Positions 1-6,076 of a stretch of DNA of 14,925 bases are shown here, piece by piece (positions within the stretch are counted from its first letter, which is position 1; every line of letters begins with the position of its first letter). A program made the translations under genes and the position numbers. The notes below the pieces were generated by a model, which saw only the letters and a program-made list of their open reading frames with translations, did no database searches and was not told the origin of the DNA. This DNA is from Oscillospiraceae bacterium (GTDB lineage Bacteria > Bacillota > Clostridia > Saccharofermentanales > Saccharofermentanaceae), in NCBI GenBank assembly GCA_902795955.1, contig CADBNJ010000161.1:1-14925 (forward strand). Reading direction: 5' to 3'.

Positions 1-963
1 ATTGCTGTCTTTGACGGGATCGGTTTGTTCAGCAAGAGCAAGGATACCGGTGAATATATACAGACTCAGAGATATCTGATCGTAGGTGCTCATTATGACA
101 GTAAGTATTCCCGGGATGAACTTGATGAATTCAATGCCAAATTGAAGGAAGAGAAGGGGGATGAAGCCGTTACATATGATTATGACGGCATAAATGACAA
201 TGCTTCCGGGATAGGCGCCCTTATGACATGTGCTAAGGAACTCAAGGAACTCAAAAATGTTCCGTATAATATTATCTTTGTTGCTTTCGGGGCATCCGGG
301 GATGATTTTGCCGGAGCCAAGACTTTCTTCTCTGCCCTTACTCCTGATGTAAGATCCAAGCTTGAGGGCATGATCTGCATCGACAGTATCTATGCCGGTG
401 ACAAGATCTATGTTAACAGCGGGATGAATTCACTTCTGCCCGGGCGCAAATATGCCATGAGACGTAAGCTCTATCAGGCTTATGATGTTGCTTATGAGAG
501 ATCATTGGATGATCTGAACGGTTTTAATCTTCTGTATAATGAGTCAAGGATCCAGCAGGATCTTAACGGTGACGGAACTCTCGATATCTACAGTGAGGTA
601 TCGCTTAATCAGTCTGATTACCTGCCTTTTGATAATGCAATGGTTCCTGTCGTGTTCTTTGACAGTTATGATTACAACTTCAAGACCATCGATGAGATGC
701 ATGACACAAAGAACCTTGACCTGCAGGCTTTTGACGGAATGATCAGGGAGACATATCTTGACAGCATGAGTACGCTTGATCCGATCCTTAAGACAGAGGA
801 GTCTGATCTGCTTCAGGTCAGGATAAATAATGTTGCATGCGTTATCCTCGGGCTTTTCTTCAAGGAATCCGGAACAGCGCTCTTGCCTGAAGAGTATAAG
901 GCTGCAATGGAGGCCGAGAAGTCCGGTGCGACGATCCAGACGATACCTTTGGGGCAATCTTGA
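1..963 (+). CDS. M28-family peptidase homologue (5' truncated, probably inactive)
   Basis: This is the C-terminal 320 residues of a protein whose start lies left of the window; the frame is open from base 1 to TGA at 961-963. Several landmarks of the M28 zinc aminopeptidase fold are visible, counting from base 1. They are AHYDS (H31), NDNASG (D66), ICIDS (D128), a SDY/PF segment, and MHD (H234), which match the family's metal ligands His, Asp, Asp and His. At the position of the usual Ala-Glu-Glu, which holds the general base and a metal ligand, the sequence reads Ala98-Ser99-Gly100. Spacing fits: S99 lies 33 residues after D66 and 29 before D128. A charged insertion of about 20 residues separates H31 from D66. 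The family call is fairly firm. Lack of hydrolase activity is an inference, and any N-terminal signal or extra domain cannot be seen. No clear terminator follows it. Confidence 0.75.
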   Translation: MAVFDGIGLFSKSKDTGEYIQTQRYLIVGAHYDSKYSRDELDEFNAKLKEEKGDEAVTYDYDGINDNASGIGALMTCAKELKELKNVPYNIIFVAFGASGDDFAGAKTFFSALTPDVRSKLEGMICIDSIYAGDKIYVNSGMNSLLPGRKYAMRRKLYQAYDVAYERSLDDLNGFNLLYNESRIQQDLNGDGTLDIYSEVSLNQSDYLPFDNAMVPVVFFDSYDYNFKTIDEMHDTKNLDLQAFDGMIRETYLDSMSTLDPILKTEESDLLQVRINNVACVILGLFFKESGTALLPEEYKAAMEAEKSGATIQTIPLGQS

Positions 964-995
964 GCCAATAATTCCCGTTAGCTAATTTAATAAAA

Positions 996-1012
996 GTATT
1001 ATGTTATAATAC
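996..1012 (+). promoter_or_regulatory. Promoter with extended -10 inside an inverted repeat, upstream of the cdaA-ybbR fusion
   Basis: TGTTATAAT at 1002-1010 is a perfect extended -10 (TGn followed by TATAAT at 1005-1010). No good -35 is present at 16-18 bases upstream, which is acceptable for extended -10 promoters. The -10 lies in a perfect inverted repeat, GTATTAT-GTT-ATAATAC (996-1012). This could be an operator whose bound protein blocks RNA polymerase, or chance symmetry in AT-rich DNA. The start codon is about 40 bases downstream, behind a strong GGAGGA ribosome site (1044-1049). Confidence 0.6.
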
Positions 1013-1053
1013 AAAGACAGAGTGTCGTACTCAATAATTCAACGGAGGAAGAT

Positions 1054-2571
1054 ATGGGCGAAGATTCAATTTTCTTGCAGATAGTTGAATTTTTTAAGGA
1101 GCTCGTGGCCAGTCTCGGAGACGGCTATCTTTTCTTCGGCGGTCCTTGGGATATCGTAAGATACATAGTAGATATCATATTTGTAACATTTCTATTCTAT
1201 TGGATAATCATGTTCATCCGCCAGACAAGGGCGTGGCAGCTTATTAAGGGCATCGGTCTTATTCTGGCTATAGTAATAATCTGTTCGATCCTGGGACTGC
1301 AGATGGTTGGTTACCTGTTCAATAACCTTATCTATGTATTTGCAGTATTCTTTATCATTTTGTTCCAGCCGGAATTCACAAGAGCTTTGGAGACGGTAGG
1401 CCTCAGGTCTTCCGGTTCCATCAAGGAACTGTTCAGGGGCAATGAACGCGATGATGACAAGAATCTGTCATCGCTCATCCACGAAGTGTGCTATGCCTGC
1501 AAAGAGATGTGCAAGACTTATACCGGGGCGCTGATCCTGATCGAACGTAATACAAGACTTGATGAACTCCTCGATCAGGAGAATGTTGTCAAGTTCGATT
1601 CTACCGTTACAAATTCGGTGCTTCAGTCCGTATTCTATAAGGGTTCACCAATGCATGACGGCGGACTTCTCATCAGGGACGGCAAGATCATAGCTGCAAG
1701 ATGCCATGTACCTTTGTCAGTTACGATGCATAATCTTGAGAGAAGCGGCACCAGGCACCGTGCGGCAGTCGGAGCGAGCGAGATGGGAGATACTGTCGCC
1801 GTTGTAGTCTCGGAAGAGAGAGGGAAGTGCTCAATAGCCGTGAACGGCATGCTTTTCGAGATGGCTGATGAGATGGAGCTCGAAGCAAATCTCTCCTATC
1901 TTCTTGGCGTTGGTGAATATGAGCATTCCAGGAAAGGCCTCGGCAAAGTAATAAGCAGGTTCAGGAAGCACCGCAATATCGAAGTCCGGAAGGCTCCGGA
2001 CAGTGTTCATATCAGTGTTCCTGATCCGGATATATTAGAAGACGGCAAGACAAATGAGACTTCTGTATCCGAGTCTATACGGACAGGTAAGCCTGATACG
2101 GTTACGGCAGCGGCAGGGGCAGCTCCGGTAAGGATCAATCTCAAGACCAGAGCAGCAGAAGAAGTGCCTAATTCACAGAAGGTCGGTGTTGCAGAGAGAA
2201 CGGTATTCTTACTAATCTCCATCATTCTGTCAGTCGGACTGTGGATGTACATACAGATCAATAACAACCCTGTAGTCAGTAAGACGCTGACAGTTCCGAT
2301 CTCTTATTCTTCGACCGATACGCCCGATAATATCGAGGTGTCATATCCTATCGATTCCGTTGAATTGACGCTTGTAGGACGTCAGAATTCTATCGCCAAT
2401 CTGACCTCGTCCGATATTATCGTCACGATCGATTATTCGAGCATTAAGTCTACTGATACAGGCGTAGTAGAGCTGCCGGTCATTATCGAGCCCAAGCAGG
2501 GATCGATCTACTTCAGAATCGAGCAGCAGCTCCCTGAGACGATATCCGTTACGGTATATTCCGTTAAATAG
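1054..2571 (+). CDS. cdaA: Diadenylate cyclase CdaA fused to a YbbR/CdaR regulatory domain
   Basis: The 505-residue protein makes c-di-AMP from two ATP at the membrane. Three hydrophobic segments at about residues 35-102 match the CdaA membrane anchor. A diadenylate cyclase domain follows (about 120-285), with D202-G203-G204 at the catalytic DGA motif and an intact R234-H235-R236. A hydrophilic linker (about 290-378) leads to a fourth hydrophobic segment (about 383-402) and a single extracytoplasmic YbbR-like domain (about 405-505). In most Firmicutes CdaA and its YbbR-type regulator CdaR are separate adjacent genes, usually followed by glmM. Here they form one polypeptide, and glmM is absent; the gene ends at a terminator. 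The start is set by GGAGGA just upstream. The Ala-to-Gly change in DGA is conservative, so activity is still expected. Confidence 0.88.
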   Translation: MGEDSIFLQIVEFFKELVASLGDGYLFFGGPWDIVRYIVDIIFVTFLFYWIIMFIRQTRAWQLIKGIGLILAIVIICSILGLQMVGYLFNNLIYVFAVFFIILFQPEFTRALETVGLRSSGSIKELFRGNERDDDKNLSSLIHEVCYACKEMCKTYTGALILIERNTRLDELLDQENVVKFDSTVTNSVLQSVFYKGSPMHDGGLLIRDGKIIAARCHVPLSVTMHNLERSGTRHRAAVGASEMGDTVAVVVSEERGKCSIAVNGMLFEMADEMELEANLSYLLGVGEYEHSRKGLGKVISRFRKHRNIEVRKAPDSVHISVPDPDILEDGKTNETSVSESIRTGKPDTVTAAAGAAPVRINLKTRAAEEVPNSQKVGVAERTVFLLISIILSVGLWMYIQINNNPVVSKTLTVPISYSSTDTPDNIEVSYPIDSVELTLVGRQNSIANLTSSDIIVTIDYSSIKSTDTGVVELPVIIEPKQGSIYFRIEQQLPETISVTVYSVK

Positions 2572-2596
2572 AGCAGTGAGAAGGTAAGCATAAAAT

Positions 2597-2620
2597 AAGA
2601 GCCTCAGTCATGAGGCTCTT
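2597..2620. terminator. Bidirectional intrinsic terminator
   Basis: A perfect 10-bp stem, AAGAGCCTCA / TGAGGCTCTT, encloses a GTCA loop. It is followed by ATATATTTATT on the plus strand and by an ATTTTAT stretch on the minus strand. It sits between the 3' ends of two convergent genes and can end transcription from both sides. Confidence 0.85.
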
Positions 2621-2641
2621 ATATATTTATTAACGCAGAAC

Positions 2642-2983
2642 TTATACGACGCTTGTCTTGAGTCTGTCGAAAGCAGCCTTGGCCACATTCCTTACATTGG
2701 GATCCGAATCAGCGAAAGCAAGCTTCTTAACATACTCTTCACAGTGCTTTGCATTGATATCGGCAGCGGAAGTTGCAGCAGCAGCTCTGACCATAGGGGA
2801 TGAGTCTCGGAGAAGCGGTATCAGAGCCATGCCGGATTCGTATGTCGAGATCATGCCCATCGCTATTGCTGCTTCTGTCCTTACCATCTCATCACCGTCA
2901 GAAGAGAACTTGATGAGGCCATCAAGCTTCTGCTTCCTGCCTAACTTCTGTATTTTCTCTCTAATTGCATCAATACGAGCCAT
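2642..2983 (-). CDS. Small HEAT-repeat protein
   Basis: A 113-residue soluble, mostly alpha-helical protein. After a basic N-terminal helix it shows three HEAT/PBS-lyase-like units. These have the pattern D-x-x-x-x-VR-x-x-A-x-x-A, seen as GDEMVRTEAAIAMG, SSPMVRAAAATSAA and SDPNVRNVAKAAFD. Such repeats form protein-binding solenoids and do not point to one substrate. The start is the ATG at 2981-2983, because AGGAG lies 7 bases upstream on the minus strand; a TTG start 18 bases further out would overlap that ribosome site. The gene is monocistronic, converges on the cyclase gene through the shared terminator, and is divergent from the GH5 gene. The repeat fold is a confident call; the role is unknown. 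Confidence 0.8.
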   Translation of the reverse strand: MARIDAIREKIQKLGRKQKLDGLIKFSSDGDEMVRTEAAIAMGMISTYESGMALIPLLRDSSPMVRAAAATSAADINAKHCEEYVKKLAFADSDPNVRNVAKAAFDRLKTSVV

Positions 2984-3203
2984 TGAGTTACTCCTAAACA
3001 AAAATTATTATTTTGATTAATTACATTATAAAATTTATACAACAAGAATAATTTTAACAAAAAGTATATAAATTGTGAACACAATGTGGCAAGGTGCACA
3101 ACATGTATTAATTAAAAAATAAAATTCGTGTTATATAAAATTCATAACTTGTTTTATAATATCACTGTAGTTTCAAAATGAATACCAAAATTGAGGTGTC
3201 CTT
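2984..3203. promoter_or_regulatory. AT-rich divergent promoter region
   Basis: These 220 bases separate the minus-strand HEAT gene from the plus-strand GH5 gene and hold no credible open frame. A plus-strand TATAAT at 3155-3160, about 44 bases from the GH5 start, is the best -10 candidate; the -35 candidate TTATAT (3131-3136, spacer 18) is weak. On the minus strand a TATAAT (plus coordinates 3025-3030) lies about 42 bases from the HEAT start and also lacks a good -35. The GH5 ribosome site is GAGGTG at 3193-3198. No riboswitch-like fold was recognised. Confidence 0.5.
3072..3085. promoter_or_regulatory. Palindrome, possible operator
   Basis: ATTGTG-AA-CACAAT is a perfect 6-2-6 inverted repeat lying between the two divergent promoters. 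A partial copy of one arm (GTGCACAAC, 3094-3102) follows. Its position suits a transcription-factor site that governs one or both genes. It matches no consensus I can name with confidence, and chance symmetry is possible. Confidence 0.3.
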
Positions 3204-4391
3204 ATGAGAAAATCAACTTTGTTTAAGATTCTTGCTTCATCCATGGTCTTTTCCATGCTTTCGGGAATAACCTCATGTTCAAATAAACTTCCTGACGAGA
3301 CACTGCCTCCGCCGACAACAACAACGGAGTCAACGACCGAATCTACAACCGAGACCACAGCCGGGACTACAGAGACGATCAAGCCTTCACACGGCCCGAA
3401 CAGTACTGCTGTGGTAACTGAAAGACCTGTCGACATTCACGGACAGCTCTCTGTTAAGGGAACCGATCTGGTGAATCAGAACGGTGAGAAGGTCCAGCTT
3501 AGAGGCATGAGTTCTTATGTTCTCAATGCTTCCGCATATTTCTGGAATGAAGAAGCAGTCAAGACACTCGCGCAGGACTGGGGTTGCAGCATTCTCAGAG
3601 TAGCCGTATCAACAGAAGGCGGCGGTGACGGATATGTGTCCAATCCCGACAAATATCTCACACTTACGAGCAAGATCATCGATCTGTGCGTTGATCAGGG
3701 AATATATGTCCTTATCGATTGGCATATCCTGCCGGATGGCGATCCCAATGAGTTTGCCGAGCAGTCAGAAGACTTCTTCACCCGTATTTCTGCTTTGTAT
3801 AAAGACTGTCCGAATGTAATCTACGAGGTATGCAATGAGCCCAACGGCAAGAGATTCGATGACAAGGACAAGACAGTGGACTGGAAGAACACGGTAAAGC
3901 CTTATGCCGAGAAGATAATTAAGGCAATAAGGAAGAACGATCCCGACAATGTTATCATCGTTGGCACTCCGACATGGAGCCAGGATGTGGATATTGCTTC
4001 CAAGGATCCCATTAAGGGCGATAACCTCATGTATACACTTCATTTCTATGCCGGATCTCACGGTCAGGATCTGAGGGACAAGCTCCTTGCTGCAAATAAG
4101 AACGGATGTGCCGTCTTTGTTACTGAGTGGGGAACTACAGGCGACTCCGGCGGAGGTCCGCTGTATCTGGATGAGACTAAGGTCTGGCTTGATTTCCTTG
4201 AAGAGCATAATATCAGCTGGTGCAACTGGTCTATCGGAAGCCCCGCTTCAGAGAATTCCAATGCACTTAAGTTCGCGTCCAAGGTGCTTACTATAGAAGA
4301 GAAATATCAGGGTCACTGGCCTGATGAGTTTATCTCTGACTCAGGTAAGTTTGTAAGAGACTATCTTCTCAAAGGAGTTACCGGCAACTGA
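3204..4391 (+). CDS. Secreted GH5-family endoglucanase-like lipoprotein
   Basis: A 395-residue glycoside hydrolase family 5 protein, predicted to cut beta-1,4-glucan or a related beta-linked polysaccharide at the cell surface. The N-terminus is a lipoprotein signal peptide with lipobox ITSC (Cys25). A Thr/Ser/Glu/Pro-rich linker (about 30-62) follows, then a TIM-barrel domain. GH5 landmarks are LRGMSSY, LIDWHIL, the acid/base in CNEPNG (E212), LHFYAGSHG, the nucleophile in VTEWGT (E308), and a WCNWSIG loop. Both catalytic glutamates are present. There is no dockerin or carbohydrate-binding module. The layout resembles the Bacillus/Clostridium Cel5 (GH5_2) type, but the exact substrate cannot be read from sequence. 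Start ATG is supported by GAGGTG upstream. It is the first gene of the long plus-strand gene run, 5 bases before the CapA-like gene. Confidence 0.88.
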   Translation: MRKSTLFKILASSMVFSMLSGITSCSNKLPDETLPPPTTTTESTTESTTETTAGTTETIKPSHGPNSTAVVTERPVDIHGQLSVKGTDLVNQNGEKVQLRGMSSYVLNASAYFWNEEAVKTLAQDWGCSILRVAVSTEGGGDGYVSNPDKYLTLTSKIIDLCVDQGIYVLIDWHILPDGDPNEFAEQSEDFFTRISALYKDCPNVIYEVCNEPNGKRFDDKDKTVDWKNTVKPYAEKIIKAIRKNDPDNVIIVGTPTWSQDVDIASKDPIKGDNLMYTLHFYAGSHGQDLRDKLLAANKNGCAVFVTEWGTTGDSGGGPLYLDETKVWLDFLEEHNISWCNWSIGSPASENSNALKFASKVLTIEEKYQGHWPDEFISDSGKFVRDYLLKGVTGN

Positions 4392-4396
4392 TTAAT

Positions 4397-5545
4397 ATGG
4401 CGATCTGGAGAAGATTTAAGCAATTAACCGCATTAGTAACAGTATCCGCTATGCTCATGTCGTTGGGCGGATGCAGTAATACCATATCTGATAACACTGA
4501 TTCCGCGGCCTCTGCTGCATCGGCAGATCCTTCTGCATCAGATGTTACGGGCAATGCAACCATTGATACAAGCAAGCTGACAGAAGCAGCTGACAGTATC
4601 GTCAGTTCGGAGAATACCGAAGAGTCAACGGAATCATCCAAGACATATGACTCCGTTGTCGTCTCGTTTATAGGTGATGTTACCCTTTGCTCTGACATTA
4701 AGAGCGTCGATGCTAACAAGGGCTTTGAATATGTTGTCGACGGTGACCTCAATTATTGCTTCCAGAATTGTTCCGAGATATTCAAGGAAGATGACCTCAC
4801 CATTGCAAACCTCGAAGGTGCCGTTACTACTTCCACGGAGCATAAAGACAAGCAGTTTGTTTTTGCTATGCCTCCGGATACATTGAAGATGCTTACAAAT
4901 AACGGGATCGATGCCGTTAATCTAGCCAATAATCATACAATGGACTTCTTTGAGAAAGGCTACACTGATACTACATTTAACCTTTATTGTGCCGGTATCA
5001 CTTGGAGTGATCAGAATACTGCCGCTACATATCAGGTAGGTAATTACAAGATCGGCATGTTCGGTATATGTGACTGGGACCCCATTAATCTGGCATATCA
5101 GCGCATTGAAGAACTTAAGACCGAAGGATGTAATATTATAATCGCCAACTGCCACTGGGGTGAGGAAGCCAAATATGAACAGAATGACAAGCAGACCGTC
5201 CTGGCTCATAAGCTGATCGATAAAGGTGTCGATATAGTGGTAGGCAGTCATCCTCACAGACTTCAGCCGCTGGAGAAGTATAAGGACAAGTGGATCGCAT
5301 ACAGCATCTCCAATTTCTGCTTCGGCGGCAATACATGGCTGTCCGATCCTGATACTGTAATATTACAATGTGAATTTGTTATGGACGCGGAGACGGGTAA
5401 TTGTGTAGACTATAGACTCAATATCATTCCGTACTCACAGACGAGCTCCGTCGGCAATGATTTTTGTCCCGTGCCCTATGAATGGGGAAGCGACAAGTAT
5501 TACAGAGTGCTGAGCAGACTTGGCTGGTCTCAGGAAGACGAATAA
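4397..5545 (+). CDS. CapA-like lipoprotein (PGA_cap metallophosphatase-fold family)
   Basis: A 382-residue surface lipoprotein: a basic N-terminus, a hydrophobic stretch and a SLGGC lipobox (Cys26), then a Ser/Ala/Asp-rich linker to about residue 80. The rest matches the CapA/PgsA poly-gamma-glutamate capsule family, a calcineurin-like metallophosphatase fold. Landmarks are SFIGDVTLC, NLEGAV, LANNHTMDF, NCHWGEE and VGSHPHRLQP. Family members are linked to polyglutamate capsules, but many clostridial copies stand alone without pgsBC, as here, so the substrate is uncertain. The ATG at 4397 has no ribosome site at normal distance: GGAG (4374-4377) lies 19 bases before it. An in-frame CTG at 4388 would sit 10 bases after that GGAG; alternatively, translation is coupled to the GH5 stop 5 bases upstream. 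Confidence 0.82.
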   Translation: MAIWRRFKQLTALVTVSAMLMSLGGCSNTISDNTDSAASAASADPSASDVTGNATIDTSKLTEAADSIVSSENTEESTESSKTYDSVVVSFIGDVTLCSDIKSVDANKGFEYVVDGDLNYCFQNCSEIFKEDDLTIANLEGAVTTSTEHKDKQFVFAMPPDTLKMLTNNGIDAVNLANNHTMDFFEKGYTDTTFNLYCAGITWSDQNTAATYQVGNYKIGMFGICDWDPINLAYQRIEELKTEGCNIIIANCHWGEEAKYEQNDKQTVLAHKLIDKGVDIVVGSHPHRLQPLEKYKDKWIAYSISNFCFGGNTWLSDPDTVILQCEFVMDAETGNCVDYRLNIIPYSQTSSVGNDFCPVPYEWGSDKYYRVLSRLGWSQEDE

Positions 5546-5566
5546 TTAATTGATTGGAGAGATATC

Positions 5567-6067
5567 ATGAACGGTAAAGTTCTTATTGTTATGGGTTCTG
5601 ATTCTGATTTTCCCGTAATGGAAGGCTGCTTCAAGATGCTGAAGCAGTTCGGTGTTGATTTTGAGGCCAGAGTTGCATCCGCGCACAGGACGCCTGATAA
5701 GGCGATCAGTCTTGCAAGGACTGCCAAAGACAACGGATTCGGAGTAATCATTGCCGCAGCAGGGCTTGCAGCGCACCTCGGCGGTGTTCTTGCTGCCAAT
5801 ACGATCCTTCCCGTTATAGGCGTTCCATGCAAGGGCGGCGCGCTGAACGGGGTTGATGCTCTTTATGCGACGGTTCAGATGCCTACCGGTATACCTGTTG
5901 CTACTGTCGCCATTGACGGCGGATCTAATGCCGCCATCCTTGCTTGTCAGATATTGGCTTTGGGCAATGAGGAATTGTCTTCTAAGCTTGCTGAATATAA
6001 AAAGTCACTTGAAGCTTCTGTCGAACAAAGAGACGCCAGACTTCAGGCAAAAATCTCAGAACTGTAA
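5567..6067 (+). CDS. purE: PurE, 5-(carboxyamino)imidazole ribonucleotide mutase / AIR carboxylase
   Basis: The 166-residue protein catalyses the carboxylation step that gives CAIR in de novo purine synthesis. The class I pattern is clear: MGSDSD (11-14), ASAHRTP (H40), GLAAHLGG (69-73), LNGVDAL, QMPTGIPVATVAI and NAAILACQILA. Two local differences from common class I PurE are Gly72 where the usual AHLPG has Pro, and CKGG before the LNGVDAL segment. purK is not adjacent, which fits clostridial purine pathways that may rely on unassisted carboxylation. GGAGAG (5556-5561) precedes the ATG. purF starts 9 bases downstream. No promoter or terminator separates it from the CapA-like gene 21 bases upstream. 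Confidence 0.92.
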   Translation: MNGKVLIVMGSDSDFPVMEGCFKMLKQFGVDFEARVASAHRTPDKAISLARTAKDNGFGVIIAAAGLAAHLGGVLAANTILPVIGVPCKGGALNGVDALYATVQMPTGIPVATVAIDGGSNAAILACQILALGNEELSSKLAEYKKSLEASVEQRDARLQAKISEL

Positions 6068-6076
6068 GGTGGTACT

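Noticed and set aside
544..957. Minus-strand open frame of 137 codons opposite the M28 gene
   Set aside because: It is antisense to a coding region with clear M28 motifs, has no ribosome site and no recognisable sequence.
978..985. Palindrome TTAGCTAA as a terminator for the M28 gene
   Set aside because: It is too short, AT-rich and lacks a loop, so it cannot form a stable hairpin.
2984..3001. TTG start that would add six residues to the HEAT-repeat protein
   Set aside because: It overlaps the AGGAG that sits 7 bases before a good ATG, so the ATG at 2981-2983 is preferred.
3300..3390. Possible tandem DNA repeat (ACAAC/GAGTCAAC-like units)
   Set aside because: It is the codon pattern of a Thr/Ser/Glu-rich linker in the GH5 lipoprotein, with no exact repeating unit.
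5546..5566. Purine operator or riboswitch before purE
   Set aside because: The gap is 21 bases and contains only a ribosome site, too short for either element.
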